The notes beneath the pieces were generated by a model. The model was not told the origin of the DNA, did no database searches, and saw only the letters and a program-made list of their open reading frames with translations. From the NCBI RefSeq assembly GCF_006442815.1, contig NZ_VFVL01000023.1, positions 1 through 64,000 on the forward strand: a stretch of 64,000 bases of DNA. The letters run 5' to 3'. This document shows positions 7,960 to 16,510 of this stretch, one piece after another. Made by a program: the position numbers and the translations under genes. The DNA is from Mesorhizobium sp. B2-4-3 (GTDB lineage Bacteria > Pseudomonadota > Alphaproteobacteria > Rhizobiales > Rhizobiaceae). The stretch's first letter is position 1; the number at the start of each line of letters is the position of its first letter.

Positions 7960-8652
7960 ATGACCGGAACGACAACAAGGATCGTCCTGCTTGCCGGCGC
8001 GATGCTCGCGGCCACGCTCGGCGCAGCTTCTGCGCAGCCGCTCACCGTGGTCGAGCTGTTCACCAGCCAGGGCTGCTCGTCCTGTCCGCCGGCCAACGCC
8101 AACCTGATCAAGGTCAAGGACCAGCCGGGCGTGCTGGCGCTGTCGTTCAACGTCACCTACTGGGACTATCTCGGCTGGAAGGACACGTTCGGCCGCAAGG
8201 AATTCACTGAACGCCAGGTGACCTACGAGCCGTCGCTCGGCCGTGACGGACCGTTCACGCCGCAAGTGGTGGTGAACGGCAGAAGCGACGGGGTGGGCGC
8301 GGCGCCGGGCGAGATCCAGAGCCTGATCGCCAAAGGTGGCCGCACGCAGGGGCCGGAGCTTTCGCTTGGGCAGGGCAAGGTCAGCATCGGCGCCGGCAAG
8401 GCGCCGGGCGGCGGCGCCGACATCTGGCTGGTGCGCTACACGAGAGGCGTCGTCGAGGTGCCGGTGGCGCGTGGCGAGAACACCGGACGCACCCTGCCGC
8501 ACGCCAATGTCGTGCATGCGCTGACGAAGCTCGGCAGCTGGAACGGCGAGGCCACCACGCTGCCGCTGCCGGCGGCCACCGGCGGCCTGAACACCGCGGT
8601 GCTGGTGCAGGCACCAGGCGGCGGACCGATCCTGGCCGCCGCCGCCAACTGA
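7960..8652 (+). CDS. Exported DUF1223 protein with CxxC motif
   Basis: 230 residues. A Sec signal peptide (VLLAGAMLAATLGAASAQ) is followed by a thioredoxin-like DUF1223 domain. The active-site-like motif is VELFTSQGCSSCPPANANL near residues 30-48, a CxxC that fits a periplasmic dithiol/disulfide protein. YWDYLGWKDTFG and FTPQVVVNG are also typical of the family. Its biochemical role is unknown. The methionine-repeat gene begins 87 bp downstream on the same strand, followed by an exported MsrA, so it could donate electrons to MsrA; that link is inference. Confidence 0.85.
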   Translation: MTGTTTRIVLLAGAMLAATLGAASAQPLTVVELFTSQGCSSCPPANANLIKVKDQPGVLALSFNVTYWDYLGWKDTFGRKEFTERQVTYEPSLGRDGPFTPQVVVNGRSDGVGAAPGEIQSLIAKGGRTQGPELSLGQGKVSIGAGKAPGGGADIWLVRYTRGVVEVPVARGENTGRTLPHANVVHALTKLGSWNGEATTLPLPAATGGLNTAVLVQAPGGGPILAAAAN

Positions 8653-8738
8653 TCCTTTTTCCCTACGCGCGAGGCCGCATGACAGCGGCAACGCATAACC
8701 CGGCCCGCTTCCGCGCGCCAAAACCCAAGGAGACTATC

Positions 8739-9005
8739 ATGACCAAGTTCCTCACGCTGCCGGCGCTCGCCTTCGCGCTTTCCGCGTCCGTCTTTGTCGC
8801 CGGCGCCCGCGCCGACGACACGACCAATGCGATGAAGCCGGCCGATGCGATGGCGACCGACGCCATGAAGCCGGCGACGGACGCGATGAAGCCCGCCGAT
8901 GCCATGAAGCCCGACGCGATGAGCACCGAGGCGATGAAGCCGGCGACCGACGCCATGAAGCCGGCCACGGATGCGATGAAGCCGGCGGATGGCACCGCGC
9001 AGTGA
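8739..9005 (+). CDS. Exported methionine-repeat peptide
   Basis: 88 residues from the ATG at 8739, preceded by an AAGGAG site; an upstream in-frame start at 8679 has no such site and would precede the signal peptide. The signal peptide (FLTLPALAFALSASVFVAG) probably cleaves after AGARA. The mature 63 residues are an imperfect tandem repeat of AMKPA(T)D units with nine Met, no Cys and no aromatic residue. This is a low-complexity, probably unfolded periplasmic peptide. It recalls MrpX, the methionine-rich oxidant-scavenging peptide of Azospira, although I see no direct homology. The exported MsrA 254 bp downstream is the natural enzyme to recycle it. Confidence 0.8.
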   Translation: MTKFLTLPALAFALSASVFVAGARADDTTNAMKPADAMATDAMKPATDAMKPADAMKPDAMSTEAMKPATDAMKPATDAMKPADGTAQ

Positions 9006-9016
9006 GATGAGCTTGG

Positions 9017-9168
9017 CACGCCCCCTCACCCGGATTGCCGACCGAATTGCGAAGAGCAATTCGGGGCAATCCGACCTCTCCCCACCGGGGAGAGGAGGCG
9101 GTCGGCGCCGGCGCTCTCTTCTCCCCCTCGGGGAGAAGGTGGCCCGAAGGGCCGGATGAGGGGGAGCG
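9017..9168. repeat. Family B repeat pair
   Basis: Divergent form of the family B element: CCCCCTCACCCGG arm, CTCTCCCC/GGGGAGAG hairpin and a closing GGAGAAGGTGGCCCGAAGGG copy, with ACCGAATTGCGAAGAGCAATTCGG as a second stem. It sits between the methionine-repeat gene and msrA, so the two may not share one transcript. Confidence 0.7.
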
Positions 9169-9204
9169 CCGCCGCTCACAAGAACAGCCGCACGGCAAAG
9201 TGAG

Positions 9205-9230
9205 AACCCCGTGGCGGCTTCGTTCGTATA
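9205..9230 (+). promoter_or_regulatory. ECF-like promoter ahead of msrA
   Basis: AACC at 9205-9208 (in GAGAACC), 16 bases, then CGTATA at 9225-9230, 28 bp before the msrA ATG. The AAC/CG pair with a 16-base spacer has the same geometry as the promoter at 7897. Confidence 0.35.
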
Positions 9231-9258
9231 TAGTGAAACGACAACAAGGAGACCCAAC

Positions 9259-9993
9259 ATGACCGGCATTGAAAAGAAAGCCGCGCGGCCGTTCCTTGCC
9301 AAGGGCGCGCTGGTAGCGCTGGCGCTCAGCGCGGCGGCGGCCGTCTTCTGGCAGAGCCCTGCCCGCTCGGCCGAGGACGCGGTGGTGATCCCGCCGCCGG
9401 CGATGGATGAAAAGGCGGCGAGCGGCACCGAGAAGGCGATCTTCGCCGGCGGCTGCTTCTGGGGCGTGCAGGGCGTGTTCCAGCACGTCAAGGGCGTCAG
9501 CAAGGCCGTGTCCGGCTATACCGGCGGCAGCGCCGAAAACGCCGTCTATGAGGTGGTCGGCAGCGGCCGCACGGGGCACGCCGAATCCGTCGAGATCACC
9601 TACGACCCGTCGAAGGTGACCTATGGCCAGCTGCTGCAGGTGTATTTCTCGGTCGCGCACAATCCGACGCAGTTGAACTACCAGGGTCCGGATTCAGGCA
9701 CGCAATACCGCTCGACGATCTTCGCCGAGAATGACGAGCAGAAGAAGGTCGCCGAGAGCTATATCGCCCAGCTCGACAAGGCCAAGGTGTTCGGCAAGCC
9801 GATCGTCACCACGCTCGAGACCGGCAAGACCTTCTACCCGGCCGAGGATTACCATCAGGATTTCCTGACGCTGAACCCGACCTATCCGTATATCGTCTAC
9901 AACGACCTGCCCAAGATCGAGAATTTGAAGGCGCTGTTCCCCAAGCTTTACAGCGAGAAGCCGGCGCTCGTGATGGCCTCCAGCAAGAGCTGA
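9259..9993 (+). CDS. msrA: Exported peptide-methionine (S)-S-oxide reductase
   Basis: Reduces methionine-S-sulfoxide. 244 residues from the ATG at 9259, preceded by CAAGGAG. An N-terminal hydrophobic stretch (GALVALALSAAAAVF) and SPARSAE cleavage site indicate export, so it works in the periplasm. The catalytic motif is AGGCFWGVQGVF with the catalytic Cys at residue 66; SGYTGG, HAESVEI, HDP-like VAHNPTQLNYQGPDSGTQYRS and YHQDFL complete the MsrA fold. It is the only cysteine, so there is no internal resolving Cys and an external thiol must regenerate it. Sits downstream of the methionine-repeat peptide and DUF1223 genes. Confidence 0.93.
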   Translation: MTGIEKKAARPFLAKGALVALALSAAAAVFWQSPARSAEDAVVIPPPAMDEKAASGTEKAIFAGGCFWGVQGVFQHVKGVSKAVSGYTGGSAENAVYEVVGSGRTGHAESVEITYDPSKVTYGQLLQVYFSVAHNPTQLNYQGPDSGTQYRSTIFAENDEQKKVAESYIAQLDKAKVFGKPIVTTLETGKTFYPAEDYHQDFLTLNPTYPYIVYNDLPKIENLKALFPKLYSEKPALVMASSKS

Positions 9994-10077
9994 AAGACAG
10001 GGATTCCGATCATCGGGTATGTGTCTACTTGGGCGGGTGGCATGCCTTGTAGATCGGCCGAAACGCCCATCGCGATC

Positions 10078-10398
10078 GTCATCCACGGGCGGAGCAAGGA
10101 GCGAAGCGACGCAGCGCAGACCCGAGGATCCATTCCGTGACGTCCGAGCGTTGCGGCGGTGCAGAATTCTGCTCCGCCGCATTCCATGGCTCAGGTCACG
10201 GAATGGATTCCAGGGTCTGCGCGACGCCGCTTCGCGGCTGCTCCGCCCTGGAATGACGAGGTTGGTATCTTTCGATCGTCGGGTATGAGTCCGCGTGGGG
10301 CAGGCGGCATGCCTTGGCGATTGGCCGAAACGCCAGCCAGTCGTCATCCACGGGCGAAGCAAGGAGCGAAGCGACGCGCAGACCCTGGAATGACGAGG
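10078..10398. repeat. Family C mosaic repeats (in 672-bp gap)
   Basis: A full family C element at 10078-10261 (outer arms CGTCATCCACGGGCGGAGC and CCCTGGAATGACGA, core GCAGAATTCTGC) and a shorter one at 10342-10398 that lacks the core. The two outer arms come from different subtypes, so the element is a mosaic. Together they fill most of the gap between msrA and the terminator at 10402. Confidence 0.8.
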
Positions 10399-10401
10399 TT
10401 G

Positions 10402-10440
10402 GGGCGGATGGTACGCGAAACCATCCGCCCTTTGTTTTGC
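10402..10440 (+). terminator. Intrinsic terminator
   Basis: An 11-bp perfect stem (GGGCGGATGGT pairing with ACCATCCGCCC), a 7-base loop and a TTTGTTTT tract. It faces the plus strand and would stop transcripts coming from msrA or the repeats before the phospholipase D-like gene. Confidence 0.75.
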
Positions 10441-10498
10441 TGGCAAACGGAACACAATGTGAAGCAGTTCATAGAATTATACTTGACGCTGCAAAACA

Positions 10499-10528
10499 TT
10501 GACATCCGATCTTCTGCCGCCACATAAT
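10499..10528 (+). promoter_or_regulatory. Sigma-70 promoter for the PLD-like gene
   Basis: TTGACA at 10499-10504, an 18-base spacer and CATAAT at 10523-10528. It follows the terminator at 10402 in an AT-rich stretch and predicts a 5' leader of about 130 bases before the ATG at 10666. Confidence 0.6.
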
Positions 10529-10665
10529 CATCGCCGTCACCTTTCGAACATTCTGTTTCAGCTGATCCGGGCCGTGCTTCCCGGGCGGATTCTTGTTGGC
10601 TGCATTGATGGGCCGGACATGCCGGCCGCGCTTTGGGAACAACGACGGATGGGGAGGAACGACAG

Positions 10666-12369
10666 ATGGCCATCGATATAAAAATCTCCGTCTACACCAA
10701 TGGCGACGACGCCTTCGTCGCCTGGGCGCCCAGCGACTTCATCGCCGGATGCCGGGGTTTTTTGCTCGAACGCGGCCGCAAGGCCGGCGCGAGCGAGAGG
10801 ATCGAGCCGGTGGAGAACCGCGTCGGCTTCCCCAAGGACAAGCCGAAATCGGGCGACCACCGGCCGTCGGATGTGTGGCCGTTCCAGCGCTTCAACTGGA
10901 CCGACCACGCGGCCGATGTCGGCAATGTCGTGCGTTACCGGGTGACCGCGATGATGAGCGCCGGCCCCGGCAAGCCGCTGACCAAGGGCGTGTCGAGCGA
11001 CTGGACGGATTGGGCGACACTCGCCACCAACGCCGGCGGCGGCTTTTCCTGCTACTTCAACCGCGGCCTGGTGCTGTCGCAATTCGTCGCCCGCTACATG
11101 GCCAAGAACAAGCTGTCGCCCGCGGCCTTCAAGAAGAGCCTGCAGACCAATGGCGACGCAAAATTCCGCGCTTTCCTGGAAGGCGATCTCGGGCTGCGCA
11201 TGGTCGGGCTGACGCAAGGCGCCGGCGACGAATTGCATGCCGCGCTCTACGAGCTCGGCGACGCGACGCTGGAGACGGCGCTGATCGGGCTCGGGCCGCG
11301 GCTCCATCTCATCCTCGCCAACGGCTCCGACAAAAGCGGCGACGGCAACAAGGACGCGCGCAAGAACCTCAACGACCATGGCATTCCGACCATCGACCGG
11401 ATGCTGAAATCGAAAGGCCTCGGCCACAACAAATTCGTCGTGGTGTCGCAAGACGGCGAGCCGAAGATGGCGTGGACCGGAAGCACCAACTGGAGCACGA
11501 CCGGCCTGTGCACGCAGGTCAACAACGGCCTTCTGATCGAGGACGCGGCGGTGGCGGAGCATTTCCGCAAGCATTGGGACCTGCTCAAGGACGCCTCGCC
11601 GCCGAAGACCGACCCGGCCAATTTCACGCCGGCGCTGATGGCGGACAACGACGCGCCGAAAACCTTCACGGTCGGGACCGCCAAGGCGACGGTGTGGTTC
11701 ACCCGCACCTCGGATGGCGCCGACATGGCGGCGCTGCGCGACGTCATCGCCTCCGCCAAACAGGCGGTGCTGTTTTTGATGTTCACGCCGGGCAAGCAGG
11801 GACTGCACACGCTGGCCGGGCAGCGCGCCAGGGAAAAGGGCATGTATGTGCGCGGCGTGGTCTCGACGCTGGGCACGGACGAGGGCGGCACCGAACAGAA
11901 CTTCCTCGACATCGACCTGGTGAGCAGCGACCGGAAATTCACGCCCGACCGCTACGCGGTCGCGCAGCCGCAGGGCCTCGACACGCCGCTCGGACCGTGG
12001 ATCGCCGAGGTCAACCGGCGCACCTTCCTGTCGCAGATCGGCCACGCCATCGTGCATTCGAAGATCCTGGTGACCGACCCGCATTCAAACGACTGCGTGG
12101 TGGTGACCGGCAGCCACAATTTCTCGGCGCCGGCGAGCCAGAAGAACGACGAGAACCTGGTGATCGTGCGCGGCCACAGGAAGCTCGCCGCCGCCTATGC
12201 CACCTATGCGATGTCGGTCTACAGCCACTACCGCTACCGTTCCTATATCCGCGAGATGCGGGCGCAGGGCAGAACGCCGTGGAGCTACCTCGACGACGAC
12301 GACCAGTGGCTGAAGACGGAGCTCAGGACCAAGGCGCAGGAGATCGCGTTTTGGACCGGGCAGGGTTAG
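10666..12369 (+). CDS. Phospholipase D-like protein, two HKD motifs
   Basis: 567 residues from the ATG at 10666 behind a GGGGAGGA site. Two phospholipase D motifs are visible. The C-terminal one is canonical, HSKILVTD from His464 followed by GSHNFS. The N-terminal one is HNKFVVVSQD at His254 followed by GSTNWS, with six rather than four residues between Lys and Asp. Together they would form the usual two-His active site for phosphodiester hydrolysis or transfer. The first 230 residues (KISVYTNGDDAFVAWAPSDF, fibronectin-like) match nothing I recognise. No signal peptide, so probably cytoplasmic. Flanked by its own terminator-promoter and by repeats. Substrate unknown. Confidence 0.85.
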   Translation: MAIDIKISVYTNGDDAFVAWAPSDFIAGCRGFLLERGRKAGASERIEPVENRVGFPKDKPKSGDHRPSDVWPFQRFNWTDHAADVGNVVRYRVTAMMSAGPGKPLTKGVSSDWTDWATLATNAGGGFSCYFNRGLVLSQFVARYMAKNKLSPAAFKKSLQTNGDAKFRAFLEGDLGLRMVGLTQGAGDELHAALYELGDATLETALIGLGPRLHLILANGSDKSGDGNKDARKNLNDHGIPTIDRMLKSKGLGHNKFVVVSQDGEPKMAWTGSTNWSTTGLCTQVNNGLLIEDAAVAEHFRKHWDLLKDASPPKTDPANFTPALMADNDAPKTFTVGTAKATVWFTRTSDGADMAALRDVIASAKQAVLFLMFTPGKQGLHTLAGQRAREKGMYVRGVVSTLGTDEGGTEQNFLDIDLVSSDRKFTPDRYAVAQPQGLDTPLGPWIAEVNRRTFLSQIGHAIVHSKILVTDPHSNDCVVVTGSHNFSAPASQKNDENLVIVRGHRKLAAAYATYAMSVYSHYRYRSYIREMRAQGRTPWSYLDDDDQWLKTELRTKAQEIAFWTGQG

Positions 12370-12390
12370 TTGTTCGACGTTCGACGCAGG

Positions 12391-12671
12391 GATTTTGAAA
12401 GGTTGCAGCCGGCAAGACTTTGGCCGTCATTTCCGTGAAATAAATCAGCGCAAACGCTCGCGATTTGCTGAAGCCCCCCAACTTCGTCATTCCAGGGCGG
12501 AGCAGCCGCGAAGCGGCGTCGCGCAGACCCTGGAATCCATTCCGTGACTTTGATCGAAGGATGCAGCGGAGCAGAATTCTGCACCGCTGCGAAGGCTCGG
12601 AAGTCGCGGAATGGATCCTCGGGTCTGCGCTGCGTCGCTTCGCTCCTTGCTCCGCCCGTGGATGACGACGA
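12391..12671. repeat. Composite D plus C repeat (430-bp gap)
   Basis: Family D (12391-12475; TTTTGAAAGGTTGC arm, TCCGTGAAAT and CAGCGCAAACGC) abuts a full family C element (12485-12671) with GCAGAATTCTGC core. The same D-C order recurs at 49448 and, inverted, at 61633-61930. The remaining 12672-12799 is the leader of the ABC ATPase gene, without a clear promoter. Confidence 0.8.
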
Positions 12672-12799
12672 GTGGGCGTTTTGGCCAATCTCCACGGCAC
12701 TCCCTGTCCAGAACTGTCAGCAACAGCGTCGATTCACAGTTGCACCGGGCGACATCCGACCTATATGAGAACACCTTTTCCAGCCGGCCGTATTTCAGC

Positions 12800-13726
12800 A
12801 TGTCATCCATCATCTCGATCTCCGGTGTCACGAAAACCTATGCCACCGGCTTCAAGGCGCTGAAGGAAATCAATCTCGACATCGAGCGCGGCGAGATCTT
12901 CGCGCTGCTCGGGCCGAACGGCGCCGGCAAGACCACGCTGATCTCGATCGTCTGCGGCATCGTCAACCGCTCGTCGGGCACGGTCACGGTGGATGGCCAC
13001 GACATAGGCCGGGACTATCGCGCCGCGCGCAGCCTGATCGGGCTGGTGCCGCAGGAGCTCACCATCGACGCCTTCGAGACGGTCTGGGCGACGGTGAACT
13101 ACAGCCGCGGCCTGTTCGGTAAGGCGTCCAACGCGGCCTTCGTCGAAAAGGTGCTGCGCGACCTCTCGCTGTGGGACAAGAAGGATTCCAAAGCGATCAC
13201 GCTGTCCGGCGGCATGAAGCGCCGGCTGATGATCGCCAAGGCGCTGTCGCACGAGCCGCGTGTGCTGTTCCTCGACGAGCCGACGGCCGGCGTCGACGTC
13301 GAATTGCGCCAGGACATGTGGGCGATGGTGCGGCGCCTGCGCGAGGACGGCGTCACCATCATCCTCACCACGCATTACATCGAAGAGGCCGAGGCGATGG
13401 CCGACCGCGTCGGCGTCATCAACAAGGGCGAGATCATCCTGGTCGAAGGCAAGGCCGAGCTGATGCGCAAGCTTGGCCGCAAGCAGATGAAGCTGGAGCT
13501 GCGCGCGCCGCTTGCCGCCGTTCCGGACGGGCTTTCCCACTATTCGTTGGAGCTGTCGGACGACGGCAGCCAGCTCACCTACACCTATGACAACCAGAGC
13601 GACCGTCCGGGCGTCGCCTCGCTGATCCGCGACCTCGAGGCGGCCGGCATCCAGTTCCGCGACCTCGACACCAAGAACAGCTCGCTCGAAGAGATCTTCG
13701 TCAGTCTTCTGAGGCAAGAGCCATGA
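12800..13726 (+). CDS. ABC transporter ATP-binding protein (YadG-like)
   Basis: 308 residues from the ATG at 12800; the in-frame extension to 12611 lies in repeat sequence. Walker A is GPNGAGKTT, the signature is LSGGMKRRL, Walker B is [12 protein letters not shown], and the H-loop is LTTHY. The nucleotide-binding domain matches the single-NBD exporters of the YadG type. The C-terminal 80 residues ([36 protein letters not shown]) are typical for ABC-2 ATPases. It overlaps the permease gene by 4 bp, so the pair is one operon. Substrate unknown. Confidence 0.93.
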   Translation: MSSIISISGVTKTYATGFKALKEINLDIERGEIFALLGPNGAGKTTLISIVCGIVNRSSGTVTVDGHDIGRDYRAARSLIGLVPQELTIDAFETVWATVNYSRGLFGKASNAAFVEKVLRDLSLWDKKDSKAITLSGGMKRRLMIAKALSHEPRVLFLDEPTAGVDVELRQDMWAMVRRLREDGVTIILTTHYIEEAEAMADRVGVINKGEIILVEGKAELMRKLGRKQMKLELRAPLAAVPDGLSHYSLELSDDGSQLTYTYDNQSDRPGVASLIRDLEAAGIQFRDLDTKNSSLEEIFVSLLRQEP

Positions 13727-14502
13727 CCCTGCGCGCTGCCCCTAATTTTCGTGCGGTATGGGCGATCTACCGGATGGAGATGGCGCGCGCCTTCCGAACG
13801 GTGCTGCAAAGCATCATCTCGCCGGTCATCTCGACATCGCTCTATTTCGTCGTCTTCGGCTCGGCCATCGGCTCGCGCATCACCGAGATCGACGGCATCG
13901 CCTACGGCGCCTTCATCGTGCCGGGCCTGATGATGCTGTCGCTTCTGACGCAATCGATCTCCAACGCCTCCTTCGCGATCTATTTCCCGAAATTCGTCGG
14001 CTCGATCTACGAACTCCTGTCGGCGCCGGTCTCCTATCTGGAGATCATCATCGCCTATGTCGGGGGCGCCGCGACCAAGTCGATCATGCTCGGCCTGATC
14101 ATCCTGGCCACCGCGGCGCTGTTCGTGCCGCTCAGGATCGAGCACCCATTCTGGATGATCGCCTTCCTGGTGCTGACGGCGGTAACCTTCAGCCTGTTCG
14201 GCTTCATCATCGGCATCTGGGCAAAGACCTTCGAGCAGCTGCAGCTGGTGCCGCTCTTGATCGTCACGCCGCTCACCTTCCTCGGCGGCAGCTTCTATTC
14301 GATCCATATGCTGCCGGGCATCTGGAAGACGATCACCCTGTTCAATCCGGTCGTCTACCTGATCAGCGGGTTCCGCTGGAGTTTTTACGGCAAGGCCGAC
14401 GTCTCGGTCGGCGTCAGCCTCGGCATGACGCTGCTGTTCCTGGCCATCTGCATCGCGATCGTGGCGTGGATTTTCAGGACCGGGTATCGGTTGAGGAACT
14501 GA
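13723..14502 (+). CDS. ABC-2 type permease (YadH-like)
   Basis: 259 residues with about six transmembrane segments ([96 protein letters not shown]). The GSFYS and [13 protein letters not shown] stretches are characteristic of ABC-2 exporters such as YadH and NodJ. Translationally coupled to the ATPase gene through the ATGA overlap. Followed by family A repeats. Confidence 0.9.
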   Translation: MTLRAAPNFRAVWAIYRMEMARAFRTVLQSIISPVISTSLYFVVFGSAIGSRITEIDGIAYGAFIVPGLMMLSLLTQSISNASFAIYFPKFVGSIYELLSAPVSYLEIIIAYVGGAATKSIMLGLIILATAALFVPLRIEHPFWMIAFLVLTAVTFSLFGFIIGIWAKTFEQLQLVPLLIVTPLTFLGGSFYSIHMLPGIWKTITLFNPVVYLISGFRWSFYGKADVSVGVSLGMTLLFLAICIAIVAWIFRTGYRLRN

Positions 14503-14547
14503 CGGAGCGACGTTCGTCGTCGCTGTGGTTCTCAGGAAAATCCGAAA

Positions 14548-14735
14548 TGCCGGCGGGACAGCACCCCCCTCTGCCCTGCCGGGCATCTCCCCCGCAAGGG
14601 GGGAGATCGGATGTTGCCCCGCTTTCGCCAATCGCCAGCGTTGCAGGAAGAGCGCGACCACCGAAGCTGCCAATCTCCCCCCTTGCGGGGGAGATGTCCG
14701 GCAGGACAGAGGGGGTGTGAAGGATCGCGGCGCCT
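14548..14735. repeat. Family A facing pair
   Basis: Two facing copies (GCGGGACAGCACCCCCCTCTG arm on the left, GACAGAGGGGGTGTG on the right) with the CTTTCGCCAATCGCC spacer between them. It fills the gap of about 250 bp between the convergent permease and DUF2156 genes. Confidence 0.8.
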
Positions 14736-14759
14736 AGTGATCTTCTCTTGATAGCTCCG

Positions 14760-15797
14760 CTAAATCGCTTTCAGCAGACGCAGCAGCCCCAGCATTTCCA
14801 CGAAAGTCCCTTTGCGGAACGCGATATAGGTCGGCTCCTCGACGCCGTGGAAACGGCGTTTGAACGCGGCCTGGCCCTGCAGGTTGAAGCGCGAGCGGTT
14901 GACCCAGGGCGAGTCGTAGGCGCGCTGGAAGGCCCCGCGCCAGAAGCTCGATTCGGCGAAACCGCTCGGCTCGATGTCGAGCAGCGGCGAGAGGCCGAGC
15001 GTCACCTCAGAGACGCCTTCCTCGCGAAAACGGTCGACGGCGAATTTGGTCAAGCCGATTTCGGCATGCGGCGTCGCGTCGACCTGCTTGCGCTTGAAGG
15101 AGGTGGTGTAGCCGATCACCTTGCCGTCGCGAAACAGCGGGTCGAAATCGAGAATGGCGAGAAGCCGGCCTTCGGGGCTGTGCAGGAGGAAGCGGCGCAT
15201 GTCGGCGCCGAGCTCTTCGGAAAAGCGGCGGTTGAGGAACCCCATCTCCCAGCGCTTGATGATGCGCTCCCTGCGCCAGTCGGCGGAAAGCTGCTTGATC
15301 TCGTCCTGCAGCCTGTCGCCCTTGTCCTCGGCGAGGGTAAAACCCCTCTTCGTCAGCCAGCGCTCGGAATAGCGCACGGTCTCGTTGCGCTTGCCGGAAA
15401 AATCATGCGCCGGCAAAAGCAGCCTGGTGTCGATGCCGAGGCGATTGACCTGGTAGCCGAGGCCGGAGAGCACCTTGGCCGTGTCGGCGCCGACCTGGAC
15501 GAACCAGGGGCTGCCGGCGGCCTCGACGAAGCGCTTGATATAAGCCGGACGGTCGGCCGGATCTGCCACCGGATCGCCAAGCGCGAAATGACGGCTCATC
15601 TTGGTGCCGAAGGCTATGTAGCCGTCGCCATCGCTGAAATAGGACAGTTTCTGCTGCACGGCCGTGGAATAGGCGAGCGAGAAATCGCCGTGGCGGCGCA
15701 CCAGCGCCAGGCGCTCGGCATCCGTCAACTCGCGCCGCGGAACCTTGGGCGCCACGGCGTCGAGAAGCCTGTCGAAATAGATACGCAGGGGCGCCAT
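14760..15797 (-). CDS. DUF2156 (LPG synthase C-terminal domain) protein
   Basis: 345 residues, wholly the soluble GNAT-like domain of lysyl-phosphatidylglycerol synthases (DUF2156). Visible landmarks are SYFSDGDGYIAFGTKMSRHFALGDPV, WFVQVGADTAKVL, LDFDPLF and AFKRRF near the C-terminus. In MprF/LpiA proteins this domain transfers an aminoacyl group from tRNA to phosphatidylglycerol and follows a long flippase region; here no membrane segment is present, so this is the catalytic half alone. Stand-alone gene, no neighbour with the flippase half in the window. Substrate uncertain. Confidence 0.85.
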   Translation of the reverse strand: MAPLRIYFDRLLDAVAPKVPRRELTDAERLALVRRHGDFSLAYSTAVQQKLSYFSDGDGYIAFGTKMSRHFALGDPVADPADRPAYIKRFVEAAGSPWFVQVGADTAKVLSGLGYQVNRLGIDTRLLLPAHDFSGKRNETVRYSERWLTKRGFTLAEDKGDRLQDEIKQLSADWRRERIIKRWEMGFLNRRFSEELGADMRRFLLHSPEGRLLAILDFDPLFRDGKVIGYTTSFKRKQVDATPHAEIGLTKFAVDRFREEGVSEVTLGLSPLLDIEPSGFAESSFWRGAFQRAYDSPWVNRSRFNLQGQAAFKRRFHGVEEPTYIAFRKGTFVEMLGLLRLLKAI

Positions 15798-15967
15798 GAG
15801 CTCCGCGTGCCAAGAATGGATGACCTGCCGCCCTCAGGTCGCGAATCGCTGGCGACCGCTGCCGGCCACCTCGCGCCAGCGCGATATAGGATGCAATTGA
15901 CGGCGAATGAAGGGCAAACGTCCGAAGGCGTCCATATCGTCCATCGGAAACGCGCCATGCGCGTCGG

Positions 15968-15999
15968 CTTGATATTTCCATGTGATGTTATATATCAAG
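15968..15999. promoter_or_regulatory. Inverted repeat upstream of MarR gene
   Basis: CTTGATAT and ATATCAAG form an 8-bp inverted repeat with a 16-base spacer in a local AT-rich patch, ending 25 bp before the MarR start codon. This placement suggests an autoregulatory operator. The spacing is wide for one MarR dimer. Confidence 0.4.
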
Positions 16000-16024
16000 T
16001 TATCAATATGAGGCGGATGGTGCT

Positions 16025-16510
16025 ATGGAAGACGTCCTTCGATCCCTCGGCTTTCTCTGCCTCGGCAGCCGGATGAAGCGCATCGGCGAGCAGTTGCAGG
16101 CCGATACGCAGCGCGTGCTCGACCGCCTGGACGTGCGCATCCAGTCGAGCCAGTACCCGCTGCTCGCCGCGCTCGACAGGCTGGGTCCGCTGCCGGTCGG
16201 TGAGCTGGCGCAATCCCTCGGTGTCGCGCAACCGGGCGTGACGCGCAGCGTGGCGCTGCTTGCCGAACTGGGCCTGGTCGAGGTCAACCCTTCGGAAGAC
16301 GACCAGCGGCGCAGGATCGTTTCGCTGAGCCGCAACGGCAGGCGGCTGGTCGAGCAGGCGAAGCGGGAGATCTGGCCGAGCATCGAAAATGCCGTGGCGG
16401 ATCTGTGCGCCGATCTTTCCGGACCGCTGCTTAGCCAGCTTGCCGCCATCGAGGATCGTCTGGCCGCGACGCCGCTCGATCGCCGCGCCGAAAGGATCAC
16501 CACGCCATGA
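16025..16510 (+). CDS. MarR family transcriptional regulator
   Basis: 161 residues. The winged-helix core is visible: recognition helix in LAQSLGVAQPGVTRSVALLAELGLV and wing in NPSEDDQRRRIVSLSRNGRRLV. N- and C-terminal helices would form the dimer. Start ATG follows a GAGGCGG site. It overlaps the GNAT gene by 4 bp, so they are co-transcribed and it probably regulates this pair. Confidence 0.9.
   Translation: MEDVLRSLGFLCLGSRMKRIGEQLQADTQRVLDRLDVRIQSSQYPLLAALDRLGPLPVGELAQSLGVAQPGVTRSVALLAELGLVEVNPSEDDQRRRIVSLSRNGRRLVEQAKREIWPSIENAVADLCADLSGPLLSQLAAIEDRLAATPLDRRAERITTP

Noticed and set aside
10593-12398. 601-codon frame overlapping the PLD-like gene in another phase
   Set aside because: Arg/Gly/Ala-rich without motifs, while the in-phase frame has two phospholipase D motifs and a ribosome-binding site.
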